The notes: generated from the letters alone by a model not told the origin. Positions 50,853 through 60,738 are shown, numbered from the stretch's first letter. The stretch is 64,000 bases of DNA from Leisingera aquaemixtae (GCF_019801145.1 NZ_JAHVJQ010000002.1:62001-126000); one strand, 5' to 3'. Made by a program: numbers and translations.

Positions 50853-51599
50853 ATGCGGCTGGCAGGAAAGACCGCCATCGTGACCGGCGGCGCTTCGGGC
50901 TTTGGCGCCGGGATAACCCGCAAGTTCCTGGCGGAAGGCGCCCGGGTGATGATCGCCGACATCAACATCACCGCGGCAGAGGCGATGGCGGCGGAACTGG
51001 GCAGCAATGCCATTGCGCAGACCGTGGATGTTTCGGACCGCGCCTCGGTCACTGCGATGGCAGAGGCGGCGCTGGCAGCCTTCGGGCATCTCGACATCCT
51101 CGTCAACAATGCAGGCGTCACCCATCTGCCCGCGCCGCTGGAGGAGATCAGCGAGGAGGATTTCGACCGGGTTCTGGGCGTCAACGTCAAATCCGTCTAC
51201 CTCACCGCACGCGCCCTGGTGCCGCATATGAAGGCCAGGAAGGCGGGCGCGATCCTGAACGTCGCTTCCACCGCCGGCGTGTCGCCGCGCCCCAATCTCA
51301 ACTGGTACAACGCCTCCAAGGGCTGGATGATCACCGCCACCAAGACGATGGCAGTGGAGCTGGCGCCGCATGGGGTCCGGGTCAATGCGATCAACCCGGT
51401 GGCGGGCGAAACGCCGCTCTTGAAATCCTTCATGGGCGAGGACACCCCGGAGATGCGCGCCAAGTTCCTGTCCACCATCCCGATCGGCCGCTTCTCTACG
51501 CCGGAGGACATGGGCAATGCCGCCTGTTTCCTGTGCTCGGATGAGGCCAGCATGGTGACCGGCGTCGCGATGGAAGTGGACGGCGGGCGCTGCATCTAG
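50853..51599 (+). CDS. Short-chain dehydrogenase/reductase
   Basis: The 248-residue classical SDR starts at ATG 50853 after GGAGGAGA. It has the cofactor motif TGGASGFGAG, NNAG (ILVNNAGVTHLP), the catalytic Ser/Tyr/Lys in NVASTAGVSPRPNLNWYNASKG and a C-terminal VTGVAMEVDGGRCI. The Asp in IADIN after strand 2 favours NAD(H). The enzyme is homologous to glucose or 3-oxoacyl-type dehydrogenases; the substrate cannot be read. It is followed by a gene-end motif copy and the P1 peptidase gene. Confidence 0.9.
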   Translation: MRLAGKTAIVTGGASGFGAGITRKFLAEGARVMIADINITAAEAMAAELGSNAIAQTVDVSDRASVTAMAEAALAAFGHLDILVNNAGVTHLPAPLEEISEEDFDRVLGVNVKSVYLTARALVPHMKARKAGAILNVASTAGVSPRPNLNWYNASKGWMITATKTMAVELAPHGVRVNAINPVAGETPLLKSFMGEDTPEMRAKFLSTIPIGRFSTPEDMGNAACFLCSDEASMVTGVAMEVDGGRCI

Positions 51600-51609
51600 C
51601 CTCCCTGTT

Positions 51610-51631
51610 TTCATCTTTCCGGAAAATGCTC
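51610..51631 (-). repeat. Gene-end motif, copy 3 (diverged)
   Basis: The plus strand reads TTCATCTTTCC then GGAAAATGCTC, resembling the motif at 9001 and 9772. It begins 11 bases after the SDR stop codon rather than overlapping it. Confidence 0.5.
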
Positions 51632-51685
51632 CCGCCGGAGGCAGCGCGCGCCAGCGCGCTTCAATCAGACAAAGGACTTTCCGCC

Positions 51686-52708
51686 ATGCTCCCCGGCCCC
51701 AGAAACCTGATCACCGACGTGCCCGGCCTGCTGGTCGGCAACGCCCAGGATGCGGCGCTGAAATCCGGCACCACGGTGCTGACCACGGACGCGCCCTTTA
51801 CTGCGTCGGTGCATGTGATGGGCGGAGCACCGGGCACCCGGGAGACCGATCTGCTGGCGCCCGACAAATCCGTCACCAGGATCGACGCGCTGGTGCTGTC
51901 GGGCGGCTCTGCCTTTGGCTTGGATGCCTGTTCGGGGGTGATGGACGCGCTGCATGCTGCAGACCGGGGCTTTCCGGTTGGTCCGGCGCGGGTGCCGCTG
52001 GTGCCGGGCGCGATCCTCTTCGATCTCTTGAACGGCGGGGACAAGGCATGGAAAGAAAATCCCTACCGCGCGTTGGGCCGGGCAGCCTTTGAGGCGGCGG
52101 AGGAGGAATTCGAACTTGGCACCGCCGGTGCCGGCACCGGCGCGCTGACCGCGATGCTGAAAGGCGGGCTGGGCTCTGCCTCGCTGGTGCTGGAGAGCGG
52201 CGTCACGGTGGGGGCGCTGGTGGCCGCCAATCCGCTCGGCGCCGTCACCACCCCGGGAGAGCGGCATTTCTGGGCCGCGCCGTTTGAGATTGGCGATGAG
52301 TTCGGCGGGCTGGGCCCCGATCCCGCAGCGGGACTGGGCCGCAGCATGGACAGCCGCAAGATCGAGGCCATCCAGAAACTGGGCGGCGCCCCGCTGCCGC
52401 CGGAGCGTGCCAATACCACTATTGCCATCGTTGCCACCGATGCCGCACTGACCAAGGCGCAATGCCAGCGGCTGGCCGCCGCGGCGCATGACGGCATCGG
52501 CCGTGCCATTGTCCCGGCCCACTCCCCCGGCGACGGTGATCTGGTCTTTGCCGCCAGCACCGGCGCGCGAAGGCTGGAGGCACCGGACGCGGAGCTGGGC
52601 CTGCTCTGCCATGCCGCGTCCCTGTGTCTCAGCCGCGCCATTGCCCGTGCCGTCTGTCTCGCCCGCCCGGAAACCGGGGACTTGCTGCCCTGCTGGTCCG
52701 CGCCTTAA
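51686..52708 (+). CDS. P1-family (S58, DmpA-like) aminopeptidase
   Basis: A 340-residue Ntn-hydrolase-type peptidase. It starts at ATG 51686 after AAAGGA. The N-terminus LITDVPGLLVGNAQD and the middle LVLSGGSAFGLDACSGVM are family hallmarks. The autoprocessing site is expected in ERANTTIAIVATDAALTK. The C-terminal part includes GDGDLVFAASTG. DmpA-type enzymes release N-terminal residues or beta-amino acids from peptides. It is preceded by the gene-end motif at 51610 and followed by the FnrL-type site of the cytochrome gene. Confidence 0.9.
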   Translation: MLPGPRNLITDVPGLLVGNAQDAALKSGTTVLTTDAPFTASVHVMGGAPGTRETDLLAPDKSVTRIDALVLSGGSAFGLDACSGVMDALHAADRGFPVGPARVPLVPGAILFDLLNGGDKAWKENPYRALGRAAFEAAEEEFELGTAGAGTGALTAMLKGGLGSASLVLESGVTVGALVAANPLGAVTTPGERHFWAAPFEIGDEFGGLGPDPAAGLGRSMDSRKIEAIQKLGGAPLPPERANTTIAIVATDAALTKAQCQRLAAAAHDGIGRAIVPAHSPGDGDLVFAASTGARRLEAPDAELGLLCHAASLCLSRAIARAVCLARPETGDLLPCWSAP

Positions 52709-52732
52709 AACGCTGCGGCATCCTGCCGGAAT

Positions 52733-52746
52733 TTGATGCGCGTCAA
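52733..52746 (+). promoter_or_regulatory. FnrL-type binding site upstream of the cytochrome c gene
   Basis: TTGAT-GCGC-GTCAA matches the Rhodobacter FnrL consensus TTGAY-N4-RTCAA. It ends 8 bases before a TTGACA (52755-52760) that can serve as the -35 of the cytochrome gene. This position suits oxygen-dependent activation. Confidence 0.6.
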
Positions 52747-52816
52747 ACTGCCGGTTGACACTGCGGGCTATTGGACCATGAGTCACACCTGCCAACCCAA
52801 ACCTGGAGCAAGCAAT

Positions 52817-53278
52817 ATGAAACCTCTTTTGACCGCCGCTATTTTCGGCCTCCTCGCCACCCCCGCCCTTGCCGAAGGTGACCCGGCAGCTGGCGAGAAG
52901 GGGTTCAACAAATGCAAATCCTGCCACACTGTGGTTTCGGATAGCGGCGACGTGATCGTAAAAGGCGGCAAGACCGGCCCGAACCTGTGGGGCCTGGCCG
53001 GCCGCCAGGCAGGCACCGTTGAAGGCTTCAAATACGGTGACGACCTGGTCGCGGCGGGTGAAGCCGGCCTGGTCTGGGACGAAGAAAAGTTCGTCGCCTT
53101 CACCACTGATCCCAAGACCTTCCTGCAAGAGCAAACCGGCAACGCCAAAGCCAAATCGAAAATGTCCTTCCGCCTGAAGAAGGGCGGCGAGGATATCTTT
53201 GCCTTCCTGGCCAGCCACGGACCGGCACCGGTTGAAGGCGCCGCAGCTGAGGAAGGCGCAGAAGCCGCCACCGAATAA
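52817..53278 (+). CDS. Periplasmic cytochrome c2-like protein
   Basis: The 153-residue protein starts at ATG 52817. Signal peptide MKPLLTAAIFGLLATPALA. The heme motif is CKSCH (Cys33, Cys36, His37). GGKTGPNLWGLAGRQAG and a C-terminal Met in SKMSF supply the c2-type axial ligand and fold. A roughly 20-residue acidic/Ala tail extends past the domain. The protein should carry electrons between the bc1 complex and oxidases in the periplasm. An upstream FnrL-type site suggests oxygen control. It is followed by a strong terminator. Confidence 0.92.
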   Translation: MKPLLTAAIFGLLATPALAEGDPAAGEKGFNKCKSCHTVVSDSGDVIVKGGKTGPNLWGLAGRQAGTVEGFKYGDDLVAAGEAGLVWDEEKFVAFTTDPKTFLQEQTGNAKAKSKMSFRLKKGGEDIFAFLASHGPAPVEGAAAEEGAEAATE

Positions 53279-53307
53279 GCGCTGAAACCGGCAAAACCGG
53301 ATTGGAA

Positions 53308-53337
53308 GCCGCGGCATTTTCGCCGCGGCTTTTCGCG
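53308..53337 (+). terminator. Rho-independent terminator after the cytochrome c gene
   Basis: AAGCCGCGGC (53308-53317) and GCCGCGGCTT (53324-53333) form a perfect ten-base stem with a six-base loop, followed by TTC. It lies 29 bases beyond the cytochrome stop. Confidence 0.85.
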
Positions 53338-53431
53338 TAATTGCTTTCCGTGCCGGCAATCGTTAGCGGTAGTTGCTATACCTGCCGGAATGCGGCAGGC
53401 CGCAGAACAAAAAAACCGTCACGGACACAGC

Positions 53432-53974
53432 ATGAGCCACATGATCCCCGCCTGGGTGAACGGTGAACTGACCCCGGTCGACAAGCTGGCCGCGCATGAG
53501 CGCGGGCTGAAGCACAAGGCGGTTTCCGTCTTTGTGGTGAAGGGCGTGGAAATCCTGATGCAGCGGCGGGCGATGGGGAAATACCATACCCCCGGCCTGT
53601 GGGCGAACACCTGCTGCACCCATCCGAAATGGGATGAACAGCCCTCGGCCTGCGCAGTGCGAAGGATGAACGAGGAACTGGGGCTGACCGGCCTCTACCC
53701 CGAATTCCGCCACCACTTGGAATACCACGCCGATGTCGGCAACGGCCTGGTCGAACATGAAGCAGTGGATGTGTTCCTGGCCCACGCCCACCGGCCGCTG
53801 CGGATTGCCGCCAACCCGGATGAGGTGATGGAGACCCGCTGGGTCGATTACCACGACCTGCTGGCCGAGGTGAGCCGCCATCCCGAGCGCTTCACCCCGT
53901 GGCTGAAGATCTACCTGCACAACTACGCCGATGTGATCTTTGGGCCCGACCTGATCATCGCCGGGCGGCGCTGA
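53432..53974 (+). CDS. idi: Isopentenyl-diphosphate delta-isomerase (type I)
   Basis: The 180-residue Nudix-fold enzyme interconverts isopentenyl and dimethylallyl diphosphate in isoprenoid synthesis. The start at ATG 53432 gives MSHMIPAWVNGELTPVDKL. The catalytic region has HKAVSVFVVKG, HTPGLWANTCCTHP (catalytic Cys) and ACAVRRMNEELGL (Nudix). The metal-site glutamates fall in the VEHEAVDVFLAH region. Length and motifs match IDI-1. It lies downstream of the cytochrome gene but with its own terminator between, so it is transcribed separately. Confidence 0.95.
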   Translation: MSHMIPAWVNGELTPVDKLAAHERGLKHKAVSVFVVKGVEILMQRRAMGKYHTPGLWANTCCTHPKWDEQPSACAVRRMNEELGLTGLYPEFRHHLEYHADVGNGLVEHEAVDVFLAHAHRPLRIAANPDEVMETRWVDYHDLLAEVSRHPERFTPWLKIYLHNYADVIFGPDLIIAGRR

Positions 53975-54053
53975 CCTCTTTATCTTCCCTGCCCGCTTGC
54001 CCCGCCCTGCACGCCGTGGTTATCTGCGCGCGCAAATAGGGAGTATGCTTATC

Positions 54054-55310
54054 ATGTCCATCCTCATCGCCGGCGGCGGCATTGCCGGGCTGACCCTGGG
54101 GCTCACGCTGCATCAGATCGGGGTGCCGTTCCGCATCTTTGAAGCGGCACAGGAGCTGAAGCCGATGGGGGTTGGCATCAACCTGCAGCCCAACGCGGTC
54201 CGGGAGCTGTTCGATCTGAGGCTGGAGGCGGAACTGGACGCAATCGGCGTCAGGACCCGGCAGTTGGGGTTCTACAGCAAGCTGGGCAGAACGATCTGGG
54301 AGGAGCCGCGCGGCACCGGCGCGGGCTATGCCTGGCCGCAGTATTCGGTGCACCGGGGCGAATTGCAGATGATGCTCTACCGTGCGCTGGCAGAGCGTGC
54401 CGGTGCGGACTGCATCGAGACCGGCGCGCGGGCCGCGGGGTTTGAAAACACGGGCGATGGTGCCGCGCTGCTGCTGGCGGACGGGCGGCGGATCGAAGGC
54501 AGCCTGGTTATCGCGGCGGATGGCATCCACTCCGCCCTGCGCGCGCAGATGGTTCCGGATGAGGGGGCGCCCATCTGGAACGGCCGCATCCTGTGGCGGG
54601 CCACGACCCGGGCGCCCGCCTTCAAGGGCAGCGCGGCAATGGCGATGATCGGGCACGACCACCTGCGGCTGGTGGCCTACCCGATCTCACACCCGGATGG
54701 TGATGACCGCGTCATGATGAACTGGATTGCGGAAAAGAGCTTTGATCCCTCTGCCCCTTGGCGGAAGGAAGACTGGAACCGGCCTGCGGACATCCAGGAT
54801 TTCCTGCCGGATTTCGAGGATTGGCAGTTTGATTGGATCGATGTGCCGGCCCTGATCCGCGGCGCGGAGGCGGTCTATGAATACCCGATGGTGGACCGCG
54901 ATCCGCTGGCGCGCTGGACCCATGGCAACGTGACCCTGATGGGCGACGCCGCGCATCCGACCTACCCGGTGGGGTCAAACGGCGCCAGCCAGGCCATTGT
55001 GGACTCACGGGTGATCGGCGCCAAGCTGCTGGAGCACGGGGTCACATCCGCCGCGCTCAAGGCTTACGAGGCAGAGGTGCGCCCGGTCACAACGGCAGTG
55101 GGTCTCGCCAACCGCGCGGGCGGCGGGCCGGACGGGGTGCTGCAGCGGGTCGAGGATCTTTGCGGTGGAGACTTTGCAGACATCAGCGAGGTGATCCCGC
55201 AGGCGGAACTGGCCGCCCATGCTGCCAAGTACAAGTCGATTGCAGGCTTCTCCATCGAGGAGCTGAACGCCCGCCCCCCGACCATCCCGGCAGGCGCCCG
55301 CATCAGCTGA
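54054..55310 (+). CDS. FAD-dependent monooxygenase (salicylate hydroxylase-like)
   Basis: The 418-residue flavoprotein starts at ATG 54054, ten bases after GGGAG; an ATG at 54045 lies too close to it. The Rossmann motif is GGGIAGLTLG. FAD-binding motifs IAADGIHSALR (DG) and MGDAAHPTYPVGSNGASQAI (GD) define group A aromatic hydroxylases. The substrate is not readable; relatives act on aromatic acids or small heterocycles. It lies 79 bases after idi. Length fits the family. Downstream is copy A7 of the family A repeat. Confidence 0.88.
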   Translation: MSILIAGGGIAGLTLGLTLHQIGVPFRIFEAAQELKPMGVGINLQPNAVRELFDLRLEAELDAIGVRTRQLGFYSKLGRTIWEEPRGTGAGYAWPQYSVHRGELQMMLYRALAERAGADCIETGARAAGFENTGDGAALLLADGRRIEGSLVIAADGIHSALRAQMVPDEGAPIWNGRILWRATTRAPAFKGSAAMAMIGHDHLRLVAYPISHPDGDDRVMMNWIAEKSFDPSAPWRKEDWNRPADIQDFLPDFEDWQFDWIDVPALIRGAEAVYEYPMVDRDPLARWTHGNVTLMGDAAHPTYPVGSNGASQAIVDSRVIGAKLLEHGVTSAALKAYEAEVRPVTTAVGLANRAGGGPDGVLQRVEDLCGGDFADISEVIPQAELAAHAAKYKSIAGFSIEELNARPPTIPAGARIS

Positions 55311-55444
55311 GGCACGCCCGCACCCATGTGCGGGTCAAGGACGGCGCAGCCGCCGTGCCGCAGGCACGGTTTATCCTTGAGGCGCACATGGGCGCGAACA
55401 CGCTCGAAACGGCGCATGGAAGGGCAGACCTGCCTTTCCATCGC

Positions 55445-55533
55445 TTCTCAGCAAAAAGAAAACGCCGCGCAAAGCGCGGCGCCACGCCCAACTGTGCGGC
55501 CCATTCTGTGAATGGGCAGGAGCAGGCGGGAGT
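55445..55533 (+). repeat. Family A repeat, copy A7
   Basis: It starts with CTTCTCAGCAAAA, as at A3, then GCCGCGC/GCGCGGC, GCCCAAC, the hairpin GCCCATT/AATGGGC and GGCGGGAG. It stands between the ends of the convergent monooxygenase and glpK genes. Confidence 0.7.
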
Positions 55534-55560
55534 GCCTTGCCCTGCCCTATTTCACAGAGG

Positions 55561-57051
55561 TCAGACTCCGATCACCGCCTGCACCGCGCGCTGCCAGCGC
55601 CCGTAGGCCGCCTCGCGCGCGGCGGGCTGCATCAGCGGCACGAACTGGCGGTCGAGCTTCCAGGTGTCGGCAAAGCCGGTTTGATCCGGATAGATCCCGG
55701 CCCGCATCCCCGCCAGCCAGGCAGCGCCCAGTGCGGTGGTTTCCTGCATCACCGGGCGGTCGACGGCAGCACCTAGAAGGTCCGACAGGCTCTGCATCGT
55801 CCAGTCGCTGGCGCTCATGCCGCCATCGACGCGCAGGGTCACGGTGTGGTGGCTGTCATCCTCCCAGTCGGCGCGCATCGCCTCATAGAGATCGCGGGTC
55901 TGGTAGGCGACGCTTTGCAGCGCGGCGCGGGCAAACTCCGCCGGGCCGGAGTTGCGGGTGAGGCCGAACATGCCACCGCGGCACTCCGGCTCCCAATAGG
56001 GCGCGCCGAGGCCCGTGAAGGCGGGCACCAGGATCACGTCCTGGCCCGGGTCGGCGCGCAGGGCCAGTTCGCCCGATTCCGACGCCTGCTCGATGATCCC
56101 CAGCCCGTCGCGCAGCCATTGCACCGCGGCACCGGCGATGAAGATCGAGCCTTCCAGCGCATAGGTCGGCTTGCCGTCCAGCTGATAGGCGATGGTGGTC
56201 AGCATCCGGTTCTTGGACACCACCGGCTCATCCCCGGTGTTCAGCAGCGCAAAGCAACCCGTTCCGTAGGTGGACTTCATCATCCCCGGCTGGAAACAGG
56301 CCTGGCCGATGGTTGCGGCCTGCTGATCGCCGGCCACGCCCAGAATCGGAATCGCACCGCCCAGAATTTCCGGATCGGTGGTGCCGAAATCGGCAGCGCT
56401 GTCCTTCACCTCCGGCAGCATCTGCTGCGGCACATCCAGAAGGTCGCTGATGGTGCGGCTCCAGCGGCCCTTGCGGATGTCATACATCAGCGTGCGCGCG
56501 GCGTTGGTGGCGTCGGTCACATGGGAGGCGCCGCCGGTCAGGCGCCAGATCAGGAAGCTGTCCACGGTGCCGAACAGAAGATCGCCTGCCGCCGCCCGCT
56601 CCCGTGCGCCGGGAACGGTGTCGAGGATCCATTTCACCTTGGTGCCGGAGAAATAGGGATCCAGCAGCAGCCCGGTGCGGTCCGCCACCATCTCTGCATG
56701 GCCCGCCTTGCGCAGATCCTCGCAGATGGCGGCGGTACGGCGGTCTTGCCAGACGATGGCGTTGTGGATCGCCTTGCCGCTGGATTTGTCCCAGACCACG
56801 GTGGTTTCGCGCTGGTTGGTGATGCCGATACCCGCGATATCCGCGGCAGAGACATCCAGATCCGCCATCACCTTGCGGCAGACCGCAACCGTGGTTTCCC
56901 AGATCTCCTCCGGGTCATGCTCCACCCAGCCCGCCTGCGGGTAATGCTGGGTGAACTCCTGCTGCGCGGTGCCCGCGACCTGCATACCTGCATCAAACAG
57001 GATTGCCCGGGTCGACGTGGTGCCCTGATCAATTGCCAGAATATAGGTCAT
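55561..57051 (-). CDS. glpK: Glycerol kinase
   Basis: The 496-residue FGGY-family kinase makes glycerol 3-phosphate from glycerol and ATP. The start at ATG 57051 follows GGAGG. Motifs are [40 protein letters not shown], the hexulose-kinase signatures [16 protein letters not shown] and [12 protein letters not shown], and the C-terminal [14 protein letters not shown]. Length matches E. coli GlpK (about 500). No facilitator or glycerol-3-phosphate dehydrogenase gene is adjacent. It is convergent with the FAD monooxygenase. Confidence 0.97.
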   Translation of the reverse strand: MTYILAIDQGTTSTRAILFDAGMQVAGTAQQEFTQHYPQAGWVEHDPEEIWETTVAVCRKVMADLDVSAADIAGIGITNQRETTVVWDKSSGKAIHNAIVWQDRRTAAICEDLRKAGHAEMVADRTGLLLDPYFSGTKVKWILDTVPGARERAAAGDLLFGTVDSFLIWRLTGGASHVTDATNAARTLMYDIRKGRWSRTISDLLDVPQQMLPEVKDSAADFGTTDPEILGGAIPILGVAGDQQAATIGQACFQPGMMKSTYGTGCFALLNTGDEPVVSKNRMLTTIAYQLDGKPTYALEGSIFIAGAAVQWLRDGLGIIEQASESGELALRADPGQDVILVPAFTGLGAPYWEPECRGGMFGLTRNSGPAEFARAALQSVAYQTRDLYEAMRADWEDDSHHTVTLRVDGGMSASDWTMQSLSDLLGAAVDRPVMQETTALGAAWLAGMRAGIYPDQTGFADTWKLDRQFVPLMQPAAREAAYGRWQRAVQAVIGV

Positions 57052-57160
57052 CGGCTGCCCTCCAGTCTCCTCTGACCGGGGACAATAAACGCAAAGGTGC
57101 TACCGCTACCAGCCCCTACTAAAAATTTAGTTGATGAACCTCCGAAAACCGCAACACCTC

Positions 57161-57240
57161 TGCCTGGAGGCACCGCTGGGCGGCGCCCGCCCCTCCCCAC
57201 GGGAGGGCGCTTCGCACCCACCCAGGGTCAGTCGCCGCCC
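57161..57240. repeat. Family B repeat, copy B4 (diverged)
   Basis: GGCGCCCGCCCCTCCCC followed by GGGAGGGCGCTTCGC resembles the core of B1 and B2. The flanks differ. It occupies part of the 57052-57283 gap between glpK and panC, where no gene is seen. Confidence 0.45.
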
Positions 57241-57283
57241 TTGGTTAAGGTATGCAGACCTGGCTGCGGGTAAGCCTTCAGAA

Positions 57284-58150
57284 TTATTTTTGCGGCACGT
57301 CGATATTGTCGATCAGGCGGATGCCATCCATCCAGGCCGCGGCCAGCAGGCGGGCGGGACGGGAGGGGGTGTCCAGCGCCTCCAGCGTTTCGGCGCAGCG
57401 CAGGTCGAAGTATTCCACATCGCCGAACCCCGCCTCTGCCAGCGCCTGGCGCGCGGCGGCTTCCAGCGGCGCCCAGGGCTTACCTGCGGATGCCTTGACG
57501 GCGGCCTCGCGCATGGCCGCATTGAGGGCCGCGGCCTTGGCCAACGCGTCCGGTGAAAGGCGCAGGTTGCGCGAGGACATGGCGAGGCCCGAGGCCTCCC
57601 GCACCGTCGGGCAGCCGATCACCTCAATCGGGATGTCCAGATCGCGGGCCATGCGGGTCACCACCATCAGCTGCTGGTAATCCTTCTGGCCGAAGAACGC
57701 CTTGTCCGCGCTGGTCTGCAGGAACAGCTTGGCGACCACTGTTGCGACGCCATCGAAATGGCCGGGCCGGAAGGGGCCTTCCATCACCGCTGTGATGCTG
57801 CCGCTGACGGAGACATTAGTGGCATAGCCGTCCGGGTAGATCTGGTCCGGGTCCGGGACATAAATCAAGTCGACGCCGTAGGGGGCGAGCTTTTCCGCGT
57901 CCTCGTTTTCGGTGCGCGGGTAGTTCGCCAGATCCTCCGGGTTGTTGAACTGCTTGGGGTTCACGAAGATGGTCACGATCACCCGGTCGCAGGCCGCCTT
58001 GGCGGCTTCCACCAGCGACAAGTGGCCTGCGTGCAGCGCGCCCATGGTGGGAACAAGGCCGATGGTTTCACCAGAACGGCGCCATTCACCCGTCTTGGCA
58101 CGCAGGTCGCCTAAGCGGCGCAGGATTGGAGCGGTCATGTCGGCAGTCAT
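57284..58150 (-). CDS. panC: Pantothenate synthetase
   Basis: A 288-residue enzyme that condenses pantoate with beta-alanine using ATP. Class I adenylation motifs are [18 protein letters not shown] (HxGH) and the [19 protein letters not shown] region. The start at ATG 58150 overlaps the panB stop as ATGA; another ATG at 58138 is possible. It is the second gene of the panBC operon, and downstream lies repeat B4. Length fits the family (about 280-290). Confidence 0.95.
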   Translation of the reverse strand: MTADMTAPILRRLGDLRAKTGEWRRSGETIGLVPTMGALHAGHLSLVEAAKAACDRVIVTIFVNPKQFNNPEDLANYPRTENEDAEKLAPYGVDLIYVPDPDQIYPDGYATNVSVSGSITAVMEGPFRPGHFDGVATVVAKLFLQTSADKAFFGQKDYQQLMVVTRMARDLDIPIEVIGCPTVREASGLAMSSRNLRLSPDALAKAAALNAAMREAAVKASAGKPWAPLEAAARQALAEAGFGDVEYFDLRCAETLEALDTPSRPARLLAAAWMDGIRLIDNIDVPQK

Positions 58151-58992
58151 CCTTTGGAAGACGTCTTGGACGCAGGCGCCTGGTCGGCAAAGACATGCTC
58201 TGCCGCGGGGAAGCTGCGGGCGCGCACTTCGGCGGTGTATTCGGCGATGCCGGCCTCTGCCAGCGGGCCAAGATCGGCGTAGCGTTTGACGAATTTCGGC
58301 TTGAAGGCGGTGAAGAAGCCCAGCATGTCATCGACCACCAGGATCTGCCCGTCGCAGCCGGCGCTGGCACCGATGCCGATGGTGGGAATCGCAACTTCGG
58401 CGGTGATCTTGTCGGCCAGTTTCTGCGGCACCTTTTCCAGCACCACGGAAAACGCCCCGGCCTCGGCCACCGCACGGGCATCCGCCAGCACCGCATCAGC
58501 CTGCGCATCGCGGCCCTGCACCTTGTAGCCACCCAGGGTGTTGATCGACTGCGGTGTGAGGCCGATGTGGGCCATTACCGGAATGCCGCGCTTGACCAGG
58601 AAGCGGATCGTTTCTGCCATCTCGACGCCGCCTTCCAGCTTGACCGCGGCGCAGCCGGTTTCCGCCATCAGCCGGGCGGCGTTGCGGAATGCCTGCTGCG
58701 GGCCTTCTTCGTAGGAGCCGAAGGGCATGTCGATGACCAGCATCGCGCGCTCAAGACCGCGCGCGACCGCCTGGCCGTGCATGATCATCATCTCCATGGT
58801 GACGCCCAGAGTGGAGGTCAGCCCGTGCAGCACCATGCCGACGCTGTCGCCGACCAGCACGAAGTCGCAGTGCTTGTCCATCAGCCGCGCCATTGGCGTG
58901 GTGTAGGCCGTCAGGCTCACCAAAGGGGTGCCGCCCTTGCGGGCACGGATATCTTCGGCGTTGGGCGCCTGTTTCTTGGCTGTCGCGCTCAT
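58147..58992 (-). CDS. panB: 3-methyl-2-oxobutanoate hydroxymethyltransferase
   Basis: The 281-residue enzyme transfers a hydroxymethyl group from methylene-tetrahydrofolate to ketoisovalerate in pantothenate and CoA synthesis. The start at ATG 58992 has AGGA six bases upstream; the frame extends to 59121 without support. Motifs are [27 protein letters not shown] (metal ligand), [18 protein letters not shown] and [15 protein letters not shown]. It overlaps panC by four bases and heads the operon. Confidence 0.96.
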   Translation of the reverse strand: MSATAKKQAPNAEDIRARKGGTPLVSLTAYTTPMARLMDKHCDFVLVGDSVGMVLHGLTSTLGVTMEMMIMHGQAVARGLERAMLVIDMPFGSYEEGPQQAFRNAARLMAETGCAAVKLEGGVEMAETIRFLVKRGIPVMAHIGLTPQSINTLGGYKVQGRDAQADAVLADARAVAEAGAFSVVLEKVPQKLADKITAEVAIPTIGIGASAGCDGQILVVDDMLGFFTAFKPKFVKRYADLGPLAEAGIAEYTAEVRARSFPAAEHVFADQAPASKTSSKG

Positions 58993-59157
58993 GGCTGTCC
59001 TGTTCGCGGTTCGGATGGCGCACGGATTACCAATTAACGCCGCGTGCTTCCAGTGCGCGAAATGTCCCGTGGTCTTGATTACGTTCGGGAAACAGGGAAA
59101 CTCGTTTCCAATGGGCGCCATTTTCAGGCCCGTTTATTGCAAACAGGGAGTTTTCCG

Positions 59158-60636
59158 ATGGGTTTTAAATCCTTTGTTTTTGCCGCCAGTTCCGCGCTGG
59201 CCCTGATGGCGGGCGGCGCCTGGGCCAAGGACAGCGTCACCATCGGCCTGCAGCTGGAGCCGCCGCACCTGGACCCGACCAGCGCCGCGGCGCAGGCCAT
59301 CGACTCGGTGGTGTACAGCAACATCTTCGAGGGGCTGACCCGCTTCATGGGCGATGGGTCGGTGGTGCCGGGGCTGGCAGAAAGCTGGGAAATATCCGGG
59401 GACGGCACCATCTATACGTTCAAGTTGCGTGAGGGCGTCACCTTTCACGACGGCAGCACGATGGATGCGGAGGACGTGAAATTCTCGCTCGACCGCGCGC
59501 GGGCAGAGGACAGCACAAACGCGCAGAAGGCGCTGTTCGAGGGGATTACTGCAGTCGAAGCGGTGGACCCGCAGACCGTGCAGATCACGCTGGAGGCGCC
59601 GCAGGGCAGCCTGCTGTTCAACCTCGCCTGGGGCGATGCGGTGATCGTGGCGCCGGAGAGCATTGAAAGCATCAAGACCAATCCGGTCGGCACTGGCGCC
59701 TATACGTTCCAGGAGTGGGTGCAGGGCGACCGTATCACGCTGGCGCGCAATCCGGACTACTGGGGCGAACAGCCTGCGCTGACCTCGGCCACCTTCAAGT
59801 TCATCTCTGACCCGACCGCAGCCTTTGCCGCGATGATGGCAGAGGACATCGACGCCTTTGACAATTTCCCGGCGCCGGAAAACCTGCCCCAGTTTGATGC
59901 CGATCCGCGGTTCCAGGTGCTGGTCGGCTCGACCGAGGGCGAGACCATCCTGTCCACCAACAACAAGCAGCCGCCGTTCGACGACATCCGGGTGCGGCAG
60001 GCGATGGCCCATGCCATCGACCGGCAGGCGATCATCGATGGCGCCATGTTCGGCTATGGCACCCCGATCGGCACGCATTTCGCACCGCACAATCCGGCCT
60101 ACAAAGACTTGACCGGCAAATCAGCCTATGACCCGGATCAGGCCAAGGCGCTGCTGGCAGAGGCCGGGTTCCCGGACGGGTTCGAGACCACCCTGCACCT
60201 GCCGCCGCCCTCCTATGCGCGGCGCGGCGGCGAAATCGTTGCCGCACAGCTGGCCGCCGTGGGGATCAAGGCTGAGATCATCAACGTCGAATGGGCGCAA
60301 TGGCTGGAGAGCGTGTTCCGCGGCAAGAGCTTTGGCCTGACCATCATCAGCCATACCGAGCCGATGGACATCGGCATCTATGCGCGGCCCGAGTATTACT
60401 TCCAGTATGACAGCAAACCGTTCCAGGAGCTGATGGCCAAGCTGACCGCCACCACTGATGCGGACGCCCGCGCCGCGATCCTGCAGAAGGCGCAGGAGAT
60501 GATTTCGGCGGATTACGTGAACGGCTACCTGTTCCAGCTGGCCAAGCTGGGGGTGGCAAAGGCCGGGCTGCAGGGGTTGTGGGAGAACGCACCGACAGCG
60601 GCCATCGACCTCAGCGCGCTCAGCTGGACGGAGTAA
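59158..60636 (+). CDS. Dipeptide/oligopeptide ABC transporter substrate-binding protein
   Basis: The 492-residue SBP_bac_5 protein starts at ATG 59158 after GGGAG, with signal peptide MGFKSFVFAASSALALMAGGAWA. Family motifs are EPPHLDPTSAAAQA, GLAESWEISGDGTIYTFKLR (the usual W-xS-DGxxYTFxLR), YTFQEWVQGDRITLARNPDYWG and IRQAMAHAIDR-like VRQAMAHAIDR. It binds a peptide or similar solute in the periplasm for the permeases encoded at 62044 and 62988. Those are separated from it by an opposite-strand gene. Confidence 0.93.
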   Translation: MGFKSFVFAASSALALMAGGAWAKDSVTIGLQLEPPHLDPTSAAAQAIDSVVYSNIFEGLTRFMGDGSVVPGLAESWEISGDGTIYTFKLREGVTFHDGSTMDAEDVKFSLDRARAEDSTNAQKALFEGITAVEAVDPQTVQITLEAPQGSLLFNLAWGDAVIVAPESIESIKTNPVGTGAYTFQEWVQGDRITLARNPDYWGEQPALTSATFKFISDPTAAFAAMMAEDIDAFDNFPAPENLPQFDADPRFQVLVGSTEGETILSTNNKQPPFDDIRVRQAMAHAIDRQAIIDGAMFGYGTPIGTHFAPHNPAYKDLTGKSAYDPDQAKALLAEAGFPDGFETTLHLPPPSYARRGGEIVAAQLAAVGIKAEIINVEWAQWLESVFRGKSFGLTIISHTEPMDIGIYARPEYYFQYDSKPFQELMAKLTATTDADARAAILQKAQEMISADYVNGYLFQLAKLGVAKAGLQGLWENAPTAAIDLSALSWTE

Positions 60637-60658
60637 AGTTCGATCCCTGTCGCGCAGG

Positions 60659-60738
60659 GCAGTGCCCGGCCCGGCGGGGTGGGAAGCGAAGCGCCCGCCC
60701 CGTGGGAGGCGGGACGGGCGCTGCCCGCCCTGCGGCCA
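60659..60738. repeat. Family B repeat, copy B2
   Basis: The reverse complement of this segment is almost identical to B1 in pbpC. Here it lies between the binding-protein gene and the convergent HDAC-like gene, as an ordinary intergenic element. Confidence 0.75.
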
